Assembly: GCF_006716565.1 (NCBI RefSeq)
Contig: NZ_VFPG01000001.1
Location: forward strand, 1,984,001-2,048,000
DNA length: 64,000 nt
Origin: Nocardia bhagyanarayanae
GTDB lineage: Bacteria > Actinomycetota > Actinomycetes > Mycobacteriales > Mycobacteriaceae
Reading direction: 5' to 3'
In this document: in pieces, positions 8,113-16,629 of the stretch
How positions within the stretch are numbered: the stretch's first letter is position 1
Layout of the letters: each line of letters opens with the position of its first letter
Made by a program: the position numbers and the translations under genes
The notes under the pieces: model-generated
What the model saw: only the letters and a program-made list of their open reading frames with translations
Databases searched by the model: none
Told to the model about the DNA's origin: nothing

Positions 8113-9141
8113 TTACTTCCAGTTCGGCAGCTTGACGACCTGCGCCGCGTAGGAAAGCCCCGCGCCGAAGGCGATGAGCAGCGCGGTGTCACCCGGCTTC
8201 GACTCGCCGTTGCGTAGCAACGCCTCCATGGCTAGCGGGATGGACGCGGCCGAGGTGTTGCCCGTCTCCTCGATGTCGTGGGCGAGCGCGCAGTCCTCCG
8301 GCAGCTTGAGCACGCGCGCCATGATCTCGATGATCCGTCCGTTGGCCTGGTGCGGGATCATCGCCTGCATGTCGTCGGTGGAGAGTCCGGCGCGGTCGAT
8401 CGCGTCGCGGCACACCTTCTCCAGCGAGTGGGCGGCCCACCGGAAGACGGCGGTGCCCTCCATGGTCAGGTACGGCCGGACCGCGTCGAGGCCCTTCTCG
8501 TCGATCTCGGCGAAGTACTCCATCCAGTCCTTGTCCTGGCGGATCGCGTGGTGCTGGGTGCCGTCCGAGCCCCACACGGTGGGGCCGATGCCCGGCTCGT
8601 CGGAGGGACCGACCACCACGGCGCCCGCGCCGTCGGCGAACAGGAACGCGGTGGAGCGGTCGGTCATGTTGATGGTGTTGGTCAGCTTCTCCACGCCGAT
8701 CACCAGCACGTTCTTCGACGTTCCGCACCGCACGAGGTCCGACGCCAGCGCCAGCGCGTGACAGAACCCCGCGCAACCCGCGGAGACGTCGAACGCGGCC
8801 ACGCCGTTCATGCCGAGCTCGGTGGCGATGCGTGGGGCGGCGGCCGGCGTCAGGAGCAGATGCGTCGACGTGGCGACGATGACGCAGTCGACCTCGTCGT
8901 AGTCCACGCTCGCCGCTGCCAGCGCGTTCTGCGCGGCGGCCACACTCATGCTTTGAATCGTTTCGTCCTCGGAGGCGAAACGCCGGGTCTTGATGCCCGA
9001 CCGGGTCCGGATCCACTCGTCACTGGAGTTGATCGGTCCCGCAACTTCGTCGTTGGTGACCACACGGGCCGGGCGATAGACGCCGAGCCCGAGGATCGCG
9101 GTGTGCTCAGCCCCGGTGGTCTGGGCGATTCGAGCAGACAT
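8113..9141 (-). CDS. fabH: 3-oxoacyl-ACP synthase III (FabH-type ketosynthase)
   Basis: The 342-residue protein carries the KAS III catalytic triad: Cys123 in DVSAGCAGFC, His264 in IPHQAN, and Asn295 in ETGNTSAAS. FabH condenses an acyl-CoA primer with malonyl-ACP to start fatty-acid synthesis; in mycolic-acid bacteria paralogues use long-chain primers or serve secondary pathways. The start at 9141 is supported by AGGAG about 8 bases upstream; the open frame extends 31 codons further without such a site. The gene stands alone, divergent from the GlsB-type gene, so the exact primer and whether it is the housekeeping enzyme cannot be decided here. Confidence 0.88.
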   Translation of the reverse strand: MSARIAQTTGAEHTAILGLGVYRPARVVTNDEVAGPINSSDEWIRTRSGIKTRRFASEDETIQSMSVAAAQNALAAASVDYDEVDCVIVATSTHLLLTPAAAPRIATELGMNGVAAFDVSAGCAGFCHALALASDLVRCGTSKNVLVIGVEKLTNTINMTDRSTAFLFADGAGAVVVGPSDEPGIGPTVWGSDGTQHHAIRQDKDWMEYFAEIDEKGLDAVRPYLTMEGTAVFRWAAHSLEKVCRDAIDRAGLSTDDMQAMIPHQANGRIIEIMARVLKLPEDCALAHDIEETGNTSAASIPLAMEALLRNGESKPGDTALLIAFGAGLSYAAQVVKLPNWK

Positions 9142-9359
9142 GATGCGTCTCCTAATACCTGCGGCGCTGCTGCCGGGGATCCGGCGGAGCCTCGAACTCC
9201 TCATCGGTTTGCCATGGCTTCGAAACTTAGACATGAGGCTCCCTCATATTACCCGAGGGTTGGCGCGCGAGTGCGTATTCTCACAATCGCCGGGTATATC
9301 GCCGAAAGCACGTCCTTCTACTGCTCGGCGTGCCTCCCAACTACTGATGCGAGGTCATC

Positions 9360-9632
9360 ATGCTCGGTCTCGGGATTATCGGCTGGATCATCATCGGCGG
9401 TCTTGCCGGCTGGATCGCAAGCAAGATCATGAAAACGGACGCCCAACAGGGCATCCTGCTGAACATCGTCGTCGGCATCGTCGGCGGTCTGCTCGGCGGA
9501 TTCCTGCTGAAGTTGCTCGGCGTCGACGTCGAGGGTGGCGGGCTGTGGTTCAGCTTCTTCACCTGCCTCGGTGGCGCGGTGATTCTGCTGTTCCTCGTCG
9601 GCCTGGTCACGGGGCGCAGGGCCTTGCGCTGA
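9360..9632 (+). CDS. GlsB/YeaQ/YmgE family stress-response membrane protein
   Basis: This 90-residue, very hydrophobic protein has three membrane segments (about 3-20, 30-52, 62-83). The Gly-rich pattern IIGGLAGWIASKIMKT near the N-terminus is typical of the transglycosylase-associated (GlsB/YeaQ) family. Such proteins accumulate under general or envelope stress; their molecular activity is unknown. The ATG at 9360 follows a GAGG. It is divergent from fabH with about 220 bases between, which must hold both promoters. Confidence 0.82.
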   Translation: MLGLGIIGWIIIGGLAGWIASKIMKTDAQQGILLNIVVGIVGGLLGGFLLKLLGVDVEGGGLWFSFFTCLGGAVILLFLVGLVTGRRALR

Positions 9633-9731
9633 CCGGACGAGTCACAGGCTCCTCCCGTAAGGTGTGATCGCTTGCGCCGGACCTATCGTTGAAGGGCGCA
9701 ACCGACTGCATCTAGCACGAAAGAGGAGCCT

Positions 9732-10445
9732 GTGGCACGCCGTCCCACCCCGCCCGGCACGCCCGAAACCACCGGAGTCGGCCACGTCGTCGACTTGGTG
9801 CGGGCCGCCATTCCCCCGCTGCATCCCGCGGGGCTGCCCTTCGTCGCCGCGCCGCTCGCGGTCGCGGTGGTGGGCGGCAAGCGCAAATGGGTGCGCCGGA
9901 CGGGTCTGGCCGCCGCGGCGGCCTGCGCCGCCTTCTTCCGGCACCCGAAGCGGGTTCCGCCGAACCGGGTCGGCGCCGTCGTCTCCCCGGCCGACGGTGA
10001 AGTCGCGCTGGTCGACACGGCCGCGCCGCCCGCGGAGCTCGGGCTCGGCGATCAGCCGCTGCCCCGGGTGAGCATCTTCCTCTCCGTGCTGGACGTGCAC
10101 GTGCAGCGCACCCCGGTCTCCGGCACCGTCCGCGCCGTGCACCACCAGGCGGGTCAATTCCGGTCGGCCGATCTGCCCGAGGCCAGCTCGGTCAACGAGC
10201 GCAACAGCATGCTGCTCGAGACCCCGGCGGGCAAGCAACTCGTCGTGGTCCAGATCGCCGGTCTGCTGGCTCGGCGCATCGTGTGCGACGCGCAGGTCGG
10301 CGACGTGCTCACCATCGGCGACACCTACGGTTTGATCCGCTTCGGCTCCCGGGTCGACACCTACTTCCCCGCGGGCACCGAGCTGCTGGTGCAGCCGGGG
10401 CAGCGCACCATCGGGGGCGAGACCGTTCTGGCCGTGTTGTCATGA
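9732..10445 (+). CDS. psd: Phosphatidylserine decarboxylase proenzyme
   Basis: The 237-residue protein decarboxylates phosphatidylserine to phosphatidylethanolamine at the membrane. The self-cleavage site is visible as Gly205-Ser206 inside IRFGSRVD; cleavage creates the pyruvoyl cofactor on the small C-terminal alpha chain. Upstream conserved elements include FFRHPKR, SPADGEV and the histidine in [11 protein letters not shown]. The length matches the short actinobacterial type. The GTG start at 9732 has GAGGAG about 6 bases before it. The stop overlaps the pssA start (ATGA), so the two steps of phosphatidylethanolamine synthesis are translationally coupled. Confidence 0.93.
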   Translation: MARRPTPPGTPETTGVGHVVDLVRAAIPPLHPAGLPFVAAPLAVAVVGGKRKWVRRTGLAAAAACAAFFRHPKRVPPNRVGAVVSPADGEVALVDTAAPPAELGLGDQPLPRVSIFLSVLDVHVQRTPVSGTVRAVHHQAGQFRSADLPEASSVNERNSMLLETPAGKQLVVVQIAGLLARRIVCDAQVGDVLTIGDTYGLIRFGSRVDTYFPAGTELLVQPGQRTIGGETVLAVLS

Positions 10446-11347
10446 TGGAAGCGGCTGTGCCCACCCAACGGCGCAGGCGCCGCAGCGTCCGGCTGCTTCC
10501 GAGCATCGTGACGATTCTGGCGCTGGCCTCGGGTCTGTCCGCGGTGAAGTTCGCGCTGGACGGCGAGTTCGACGTCGCGCTGGCCATGGTCGGCGCTGCC
10601 GCGGTGCTCGACACCCTCGACGGCCGGTTGGCCAGGATGCTCGACGCCACCACCAAGATGGGCGCGGAGCTGGATTCGCTGTCCGACGCGATCTCCTTCG
10701 GCGTCGCGCCCGCGCTCGTGCTGTACATCGGCCTGCTCGACCAGAACAGCGCGGGCTGGATCGTCGCGCTGCTGTTCGCGGTGAGCATCGTGCTGCGCCT
10801 CGCCAGGTTCAACACGCTGATGGACGACGACACCAGACCCGATTGGTCGCGTGAGTACTTCGTCGGCGTGCCCGCTCCGGCGGGCGCGCTGATCGCGCTC
10901 GTGCCGATCGCGCTGTACGTGCAGTTCGGTGACGGCTGGTGGGTCGGCTTCTACGAGGTCGCGGCCTGGACGGTGTTCGCGGGAGCGTTGTGCGTCAGCA
11001 CGATTCCGACGCTCGCGATGAAGTCGGTGTCGGTGGCGCCGCAGGCGGCGGCCGGACTGCTGGTGCTCGTCGCGGTCGCGGCGGCCCTGCTGGTCACCTA
11101 CCCGATCGTGCTGCTGCTGATCCTCGTCGTGCTGTACCTGGGCCACATCCCGTTCGCCTGGCATTCGCAGCGCTGGGTGGCGGCGCGGCCGGAGACCTGG
11201 CAGCACAAGCCGGCCGAACGCCGGGCGCAGCGCCGGGCGCAACGGCGTCGTCCGGCGATCCCCTCCGGTTTCCGCGGTTCGACCGCACGGCTGCGGCTGC
11301 GCAGGCCCGGTGGCCGCCGGGAACAGGCGGACGACGTTGTGCGCTGA
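10442..11347 (+). CDS. pssA: CDP-diacylglycerol-serine O-phosphatidyltransferase
   Basis: The 301-residue membrane enzyme makes phosphatidylserine from CDP-diacylglycerol and serine, the substrate of Psd encoded just upstream. The CDP-alcohol phosphotransferase signature is complete: D-G-x2-A-R-x8-G-x3-D-x3-D beginning at LDGRLARM. About six to eight membrane segments follow, and the C-terminal 60 residues form a very Arg-rich cytoplasmic tail. The ATG at 10442 overlaps the psd stop by four bases; a second in-frame ATG follows immediately. The psd-pssA order is that of mycobacteria, but the AAA ATPase usually next to it lies elsewhere here. Confidence 0.93.
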   Translation: MMEAAVPTQRRRRRSVRLLPSIVTILALASGLSAVKFALDGEFDVALAMVGAAAVLDTLDGRLARMLDATTKMGAELDSLSDAISFGVAPALVLYIGLLDQNSAGWIVALLFAVSIVLRLARFNTLMDDDTRPDWSREYFVGVPAPAGALIALVPIALYVQFGDGWWVGFYEVAAWTVFAGALCVSTIPTLAMKSVSVAPQAAAGLLVLVAVAAALLVTYPIVLLLILVVLYLGHIPFAWHSQRWVAARPETWQHKPAERRAQRRAQRRRPAIPSGFRGSTARLRLRRPGGRREQADDVVR

Positions 11348-11405
11348 CACAGGCACCGCGCGCTGACCGAACACTGGAGAAGCGGCGGCGCTGAGGAAGG
11401 TCACT

Positions 11406-12293
11406 GTGGAACCCGACGGACTGCGCGAATTCCAGGCGCATCGCCCGCGGTTGTTCGCGCTCGCGTACCGCATGCTCGGCTCGGCGACCGAAGCCGAGGA
11501 CGCGGTGCAGGAGACCTACCTGCGCTGGGACGGCACCGACCGGGCCACCATCCGGTCCGCGGAGGCCTGGCTCACCACCGCCGTCGTGAATCTCTGCCGC
11601 ACCTGGCTCGTTTCGGCGCGGGCGCGGCGCGAGACGTACGCCGGTCCGTGGCTGCCCGAGCCGGTGCCCACCGCGGACGGTGAACTGGGTCCGCTGGAGA
11701 CCGTCGAGGAACGCGAACTGGTCTCGCTGGCGCTGCTCACCGCGCTGGAACGGCTGAATCCCGTCGAGCGCGCCGTCTTCGTGCTGCGCGAGGCGTTCGG
11801 GTACGCGCACCGCGAGATCGCCGACATGCTCGACCTCACCGAGGCGGCCTCCCAGCAGGCCTACCGCCGGGCCGGTCAGCGCGTCCGCGACGGCCGGACC
11901 CGCTTCGCGATCGAACCCGCCCACGCGCGAGCGCTGATCCAGCGTTTCCTGGACGCGGCGCGTTCCGGCGAGATCGATGAGCTCGGGCGGATGCTCGCCG
12001 CCGATGTCACCGCCACCGCGGACGGCGGCGGCCGGATCAACGCCGCGCGGCGGCCGGTGCACGGCGCCGACCGGGTCGCACGCTACCTCGCCGGTCTGTT
12101 CCGCTGGGCGGTCCCCGGCATGGAGATCGGGATCGAAGAGGTCAACGGCGCCCTGTCCGTGGTCGTGCGAGTCGCCGGAAATCCGATGCTGATGGTCGGT
12201 TTCGAGCTCGACGGCGATCTCGTCGATGAGCTGTTACTCGTCGTCAACCCCGACAAGCTGGCCTACCTCGCCGCCGCAGGGCGGCTTTCGTAG
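11406..12293 (+). CDS. sigJ: ECF41-family RNA polymerase sigma factor (SigJ-like)
   Basis: The 295-residue protein has sigma regions 2 (AYRMLGSATEAEDAVQETYL) and 4 (LNPVERAVFVLREAFG, then an HTH) joined by a linker with the WLPEP motif (82-86). A C-terminal SnoaL/NTF2-like domain contains the DGGG and NPDKL motifs that define the ECF41 group. In that group the fused C-terminal domain replaces an anti-sigma factor, and the sigma factor usually controls an adjacent oxidoreductase, carboxymuconolactone decarboxylase or epimerase gene. Here the likely partner oxidoreductase begins 3.1 kb downstream, separated by a foreign-looking gene. Start GTG at 11406, preceded by GAGGAAGG. Confidence 0.9.
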   Translation: MEPDGLREFQAHRPRLFALAYRMLGSATEAEDAVQETYLRWDGTDRATIRSAEAWLTTAVVNLCRTWLVSARARRETYAGPWLPEPVPTADGELGPLETVEERELVSLALLTALERLNPVERAVFVLREAFGYAHREIADMLDLTEAASQQAYRRAGQRVRDGRTRFAIEPAHARALIQRFLDAARSGEIDELGRMLAADVTATADGGGRINAARRPVHGADRVARYLAGLFRWAVPGMEIGIEEVNGALSVVVRVAGNPMLMVGFELDGDLVDELLLVVNPDKLAYLAAAGRLS

Positions 12294-12652
12294 CCGTCCG
12301 ATGTCACGCGGCTCGTCGCATGTGCGCCGACCGACCGTGTCTGGCATTCGGGTCGCGAATTCGAGTATTTCGAATTGCAAGCCTTGCATTCGAAACACGC
12401 CCCTGATCGGAGCGCCATAAATGGCCTGATCCCGCGCGGACGATCTAATGCTGGTCGGTCGCTCAAAATGATCTATAGCCGATGGTTTCCGTTTGCATCA
12501 TCACTCCACGGACGCATTGCACGCTGGGCTTTTGCCGGCGGCACTTCCCTAGGTTGCTGAAGCGCATGCTCCGTATTGATGTATCGACCGAAAGCGGCAG
12601 TCGCCCGAGGTCCGACATGGTATAAACCGGTGAAGGAAACTCCGGAGGTTCG
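12294..12652. other. Gene-free AT-richer spacer upstream of the SIR2 gene
   Basis: No frame here has a ribosome binding site, coding bias or recognisable product. Base composition falls clearly below that of the flanking sigJ gene from about 12340 onward, matching the downstream SIR2 gene, so the left edge of the suspected acquired segment probably lies near 12300-12340. No flanking direct repeats or integrase traces were seen. Confidence 0.5.
12621..12652 (+). promoter_or_regulatory. Predicted -10 box and ribosome binding site of the SIR2 gene
   Basis: TATAAA at 12621-12626 is a near-consensus -10 element; no convincing -35 element is seen. A start site near 12633 would give a leader of about 20 bases containing GGAGG (12644-12648) just ahead of the ATG at 12653. 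Confidence 0.4.
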
Positions 12653-15190
12653 ATGCCAAGTATCGTCGATCAGATACCTGCTTCTTTGCGTGACCGATTC
12701 GTCGCCGACTTCCGTCACGGAAAATACAGCCTACTACTCGGCGCCGGTGCGAGCTGCGATTCGACCGATAGCAGCGGTCGAAACCTTCCTTTGGCAGCTG
12801 GGCTGACTACGGAGATAAATGATATCAGCGGTACCAGGCAATCGAATCTCGCCGACGCCTACGACATAGCGATCGAGCGCAATCCGAAGTTGTTGGAAGA
12901 ATATTTTGCGTCGCGATTCACCAACTGCCAGCCCAGTCCGTGGATGAACAAGATCAGGTCTTGCATATGGAAGAGGATATGGACGCTCAATGTCGATGAT
13001 GTGGTAGAGCAGGTCTATGGTGATCCCAACGGACAAGGGCAGCTTCTCAGCGCCTCGTACTCGTGGACGGATGACATAGTCGATGATTTCGGGCTGCAAG
13101 TCGTTCATCTGCACGGAAAAGTCCGCCCGGGCAGCCCTTTGGATTTGGTGTTCTCCATTACGGACTATGTCAATACCATCGAGAACAAACGCAGCTGGAT
13201 CCCGTTGTTCTTCAATTCTTGGGTCGGCTCTCCTTTCATAACCATCGGCGCTACCCTGTTTGCCGAGTACGATCTTGCGCGAGCCATTCGAGTAAAGCAG
13301 CCGATCGGAAAGTCGCCATCGCTGTACATCACCCGGACGATTCGCGATGATATGCGCGAGCAGCTCGAGATCAGGAATCTAGTCGGCATCGAGCTCGACG
13401 CTTCTTCGGCGGCGGAAGAACTTTTCGACCTGACATCAGAGACTCGGCAAACGGCGCGCTATCAATGGCAATCGACAGCGGCGGCGAGTCATCATATCGC
13501 CACATTCGCTTCCCGGTTCGACATCCTGAGCCTCAACGACAGCTATTCGCCTCCAGGGCACGACTTCTTTCTAGGATTCGAGCCGTTGTGGGATGACGCG
13601 GTTAATCGCAAGATCGCCGCATTCGATTGGCATGAGTCAATCGGCAAGAAAGTGGAAGCGGATCTTGCAGGAGGCATGCGCCAATGCATGCATGTCGTAT
13701 TCTCATCGAACCTCTCGGGCAAGACGTGTGGCGCCTATTCGTCCGCGATCAGATTGGTCGAAGCCGGATATTCCGTATTCAAGTTTCGCGGCGAGCAGAC
13801 AATCGACGTTTCTTCCACAATCGCCGTCTTGGAGGGCCGCGGTCCATCCCTCCTTCTGTACGATGGCGTTGCGGACTTCTCTCAGGATGTCTACATGCTT
13901 CTGGAGGAAGCCGAGCGGCGCAATGTCAAGATAGTAGTACTCGCGCTGGAGCGATCCTCGCGTCGGCAGATCGTCATCGAAGATATTCCGGCCAAGTATC
14001 TGACGGTCCACGACCGCCATTCGGTTACCGGACTGGATCGGCTGAGCAGAAGAAGTGCTCGCATCCTGGTCGAACATGTCAGGAGACATGGGCGTTATGC
14101 CCGGTTTCATGGAATGGGGACCGCTTCTCTGGTGAACCAGTGGGAGAATCGAAACGTATTCGATGTCATGAGCGAGCTCGAGTTCGGGCAGGGATACCGG
14201 GATAGAATTCGTCCTCAGTTCGAAGCTCTGCCCGATGACAACGCGCGGCTCGTTGTATTCCTCGCATCGTTCCTGAACAGCTTCGGATATGCGATGCCTA
14301 TTTTTCTTACGCAGTCGATCGGGGTGCAGTCGCGCGACTTCCGGAACCTCTCGAAAGCCCGTGAGTTCACCGAACTCGTCAGCATCGAAGGTGGTCGCCT
14401 GACCTGCCGTTACCGGTCGTCTGCAATCAACTCGATCCGTGCTGCAATCCACGAAGATGTAATAATCAATGCCTTGATATCGATGATGGTATCGCTGGCT
14501 CCCTATGTGAATAGGCGGACACGGAAAACTCGCAATCTCGAGTATCGCATTCTTCGGGCGACTATGCGCGCTCGGGGGCTGATGTCGGTTGTTCGTAAGT
14601 CGAAGCTCGAATACATTTACGACGAAATAGCAGAGGCCTACTCGCACGAATCGGCTTTCTGGGAGCAACGGTCGATTGCGTGCCAATTGGCTGGGAACTA
14701 TGTGTCGGCGACTTCCTACGCTGCCAAAGCGGTCGACTTGGCTCCCAAAGACGTACGGCGACGTACTACTTTCGGGAGACTTCTGATTCTCAGAAGTTAT
14801 AATGACGTAAAGCCCGGTAGTCCGGAATCGTGGGATCTATACGGGCAAGGACGTGACGAACTCATCGCGGCGGAGTCGTTGACGCCGAACAACGGCGTTG
14901 TGCTGCTGAACCGGTTTCGGCAGACCTTGTTGTTGTATCGAGAGCTGATCAGTAGAGCGGTCGACGAATGCGATTTTCAAGACGATTTCACCGCGCTGGA
15001 AGCTGATATCGCTACGATATACAAATCGTGCCTCGACAGTTCGAGCCTTCGGCAAACTGCCGAGTACAACACAGTGTCTGAATTATATGGGTTGTTTATG
15101 CAGCTTCGTTTTGTGCGTACTGGGGAATTCGATACTATACAATCTCGACATGTGCTCTCGAGGCAGCCGCCTTCTATTGGTGAATGGTAA
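12653..15190 (+). CDS. SIR2-like / P-loop NTPase / TPR-like protein, probable anti-phage defence effector
   Basis: This 845-residue protein has three parts. Residues 1-270 are a SIR2-like NAD-binding domain: LLLGAGAS (27-34), the TLNVDD segment with Asn113, and HLHGK with His154. These two residues catalyse NAD hydrolysis in defence SIR2 proteins. Around 350-410 there is a degenerate P-loop (SSNLSGKT with Lys357) and a Walker B-like SLLLYDG (Asp404), followed by a helical, winged-helix-like region. Residues about 640-845 look like TPR helices. The architecture resembles SIR2-STAND (Avs/DSR-type) systems, in which phage recognition triggers NAD depletion. GC content is low: 34 of 60 bases at 13261-13320 against 44 of 60 at 11761-11820. 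The gene stands alone and splits sigJ from its usual partner, which suggests horizontal transfer. Confidence 0.78.
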   Translation: MPSIVDQIPASLRDRFVADFRHGKYSLLLGAGASCDSTDSSGRNLPLAAGLTTEINDISGTRQSNLADAYDIAIERNPKLLEEYFASRFTNCQPSPWMNKIRSCIWKRIWTLNVDDVVEQVYGDPNGQGQLLSASYSWTDDIVDDFGLQVVHLHGKVRPGSPLDLVFSITDYVNTIENKRSWIPLFFNSWVGSPFITIGATLFAEYDLARAIRVKQPIGKSPSLYITRTIRDDMREQLEIRNLVGIELDASSAAEELFDLTSETRQTARYQWQSTAAASHHIATFASRFDILSLNDSYSPPGHDFFLGFEPLWDDAVNRKIAAFDWHESIGKKVEADLAGGMRQCMHVVFSSNLSGKTCGAYSSAIRLVEAGYSVFKFRGEQTIDVSSTIAVLEGRGPSLLLYDGVADFSQDVYMLLEEAERRNVKIVVLALERSSRRQIVIEDIPAKYLTVHDRHSVTGLDRLSRRSARILVEHVRRHGRYARFHGMGTASLVNQWENRNVFDVMSELEFGQGYRDRIRPQFEALPDDNARLVVFLASFLNSFGYAMPIFLTQSIGVQSRDFRNLSKAREFTELVSIEGGRLTCRYRSSAINSIRAAIHEDVIINALISMMVSLAPYVNRRTRKTRNLEYRILRATMRARGLMSVVRKSKLEYIYDEIAEAYSHESAFWEQRSIACQLAGNYVSATSYAAKAVDLAPKDVRRRTTFGRLLILRSYNDVKPGSPESWDLYGQGRDELIAAESLTPNNGVVLLNRFRQTLLLYRELISRAVDECDFQDDFTALEADIATIYKSCLDSSSLRQTAEYNTVSELYGLFMQLRFVRTGEFDTIQSRHVLSRQPPSIGEW

Positions 15191-15352
15191 GTGCGCGGGC
15201 TCTCTCGATTACACCGCCTCGAGCGGGCTTGGGCTGCGGTACATCTCACGCTGTGAAAGGCAAGGAGGCTCGGACTACGCGAGTTCGGCAGTCCTGCTAC
15301 GTGCCGTTCGGGCGTAGCTGTTCTCCCGTGTGACGCGGCTCATGCCGCGGGC

Positions 15353-15380
15353 TGTCAGGAAATCGGGGGCCTACCCAGTC
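15353..15380 (+). promoter_or_regulatory. Possible ECF41-type promoter of the oxidoreductase gene
   Basis: TGTCAGG (15353-15359), 17 bases, then AGTC (15377-15380) partly match the ECF41 promoter pattern TGTCACA / CGTC known from the family. The predicted start site would leave about 27 bases before the ATG, containing GAGGAG. The match is imperfect. Confidence 0.3.
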
Positions 15381-15414
15381 TGGGTGGTATCGGCCAACGA
15401 GAGGAGCCACCATC

Positions 15415-16500
15415 ATGACCGGGAATCAGCACATCGTCGTTCTGGGAGCCGGGTACGCGGGTCTGGCCGCGGCCAAGCGGCTGGCCGGGCGCGCCGGGGA
15501 CGCGCGGGTCACGGTTGTCGACGCGCGGGCCGAGTTCGTGGAGCGGGTGCGGTTGCACCAGCAGGTCGCCGGGCAGCGGATACGTCGCTGGGACTTGGCA
15601 GAACTGCTGCAGCGCAAGGGTATTCGTTTCGTCCAGGCGCGGGCGACGGACATCGACACCGTCGGCAAGCGGGTCGAGCTGGATCGCGGTGCTGCCATCG
15701 ACTACGACGTCCTGATCTACGCGCTGGGCAGCCTCGCCGATCCCGTCGGCGTCCCTGGCGCCGGCGAGTTCGCGAGAACTGTCGCGACGCCGGAGGATTC
15801 GACATGGACCGCGGGCGGAACCGTCGCCGTCGTCGGCGCGGGCGCCACCGGCATCGAGCTGGCCGCGGAACTCGCCGAGTCCCAGCCGGATTCGCGCGTG
15901 CTGCTGCTCGGTCCCGACGAGCCCGGCGCTTGGCTCTCGGCGACGGCCGTCGCGCACATCCGGAAAGTGCTGGAGCGTTTGGGTGTCGAGATTCGCGCGG
16001 ACGCGAAGGTGGTCGAGGTGACCGCGGACGGCGTCCGGCTGGCGAACGGTGAATTTGTCGCGGCCGACACCACAGTCTGGACCACCGGGTTCGGGGTGCC
16101 CGATCTCGCCGCCCGCGCCGGTCTCGCGGTGGACGGCGCGGGCCGGGTGCTGACGGACGAGTCGCTGCGCTCGCTCTCGCATCCGGACATCTACGCAGCG
16201 GGCGACAGCGCGGTCGTCGCCGGTCCGGGCGGGCGGTCGCTGCGGATGGCCTGCGCGACGGCATTGCCTACCGGGAAGTACGCGGCCGACGTGGTCGCGG
16301 CGCGGATGCGCGGGCAAGACCCGCGTGACCTGCGGTTCCGCTACGTCTTCCAGTGCATCGGTCTCGGGCGACGGGATGCGGTCATCCAGTTTCTGCGCGC
16401 CGACGACACCCCGGCGCGGACCGTGCTGCGCGGTCGTTTCGGGGCGGGGGTGAAAGAGCTCGTCGTGCGCGGTGCGGCGGCGGGGGCCGGGCTGCGGTAG
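15415..16500 (+). CDS. FAD-dependent NAD(P)H oxidoreductase (NDH-2-like)
   Basis: The 361-residue protein belongs to the pyridine-nucleotide-disulfide oxidoreductase superfamily. It has an N-terminal FAD-binding VLGAGYAGLAAA, a central NAD(P)-binding VVGAGATGIELA (about 140-151), and the C-terminal DIYAAGDSA motif that contacts FAD. No redox-active Cys pair is present, so electrons pass from NAD(P)H through FAD to an unknown acceptor, perhaps a quinone. A GAGGAG site precedes the ATG at 15415. Genes of this type are the standard neighbours and targets of ECF41 sigma factors; here the sigma gene lies at 11406-12293, so it is probably the sigJ target despite the intervening gene. Confidence 0.85.
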   Translation: MTGNQHIVVLGAGYAGLAAAKRLAGRAGDARVTVVDARAEFVERVRLHQQVAGQRIRRWDLAELLQRKGIRFVQARATDIDTVGKRVELDRGAAIDYDVLIYALGSLADPVGVPGAGEFARTVATPEDSTWTAGGTVAVVGAGATGIELAAELAESQPDSRVLLLGPDEPGAWLSATAVAHIRKVLERLGVEIRADAKVVEVTADGVRLANGEFVAADTTVWTTGFGVPDLAARAGLAVDGAGRVLTDESLRSLSHPDIYAAGDSAVVAGPGGRSLRMACATALPTGKYAADVVAARMRGQDPRDLRFRYVFQCIGLGRRDAVIQFLRADDTPARTVLRGRFGAGVKELVVRGAAAGAGLR

Positions 16501-16582
16501 GGCCGTGGCCGGATCTGTCGCGGCCGCGGCGATCCTCTGCCGCACAGGTCCGGTAGTCAGCGCCGAGACTGCGACCAAGATC

Positions 16583-16627
16583 GTCAACTAGCGGTTGACG
16601 GTGCGACGTCGTCAACCTATGGTTGAC
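16583..16627 (+). promoter_or_regulatory. Twin palindromic operators overlapping a leaderless promoter
   Basis: Two copies of GTCAAC-N5-GTTGAC occur at 16583-16599 and 16611-16627, centres 28 bases apart. The right arm of the first supplies a -35 (TTGACG, 16595-16600). After 17 bases the second contains a -10 (TATGGT, 16618-16623), which would place transcription start at or next to the ATG at 16630. A repressor bound here would block the promoter completely. The downstream protein carries its own HTH, so autoregulation is the simplest reading. Confidence 0.6.
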
Positions 16628-16629
16628 GC

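Noticed and set aside
12473..12718. Small leftward frame upstream of the SIR2 gene as an antitoxin or partner gene
   Set aside because: It lacks a ribosome binding site, overlaps the SIR2 start and promoter, and its product resembles no family.
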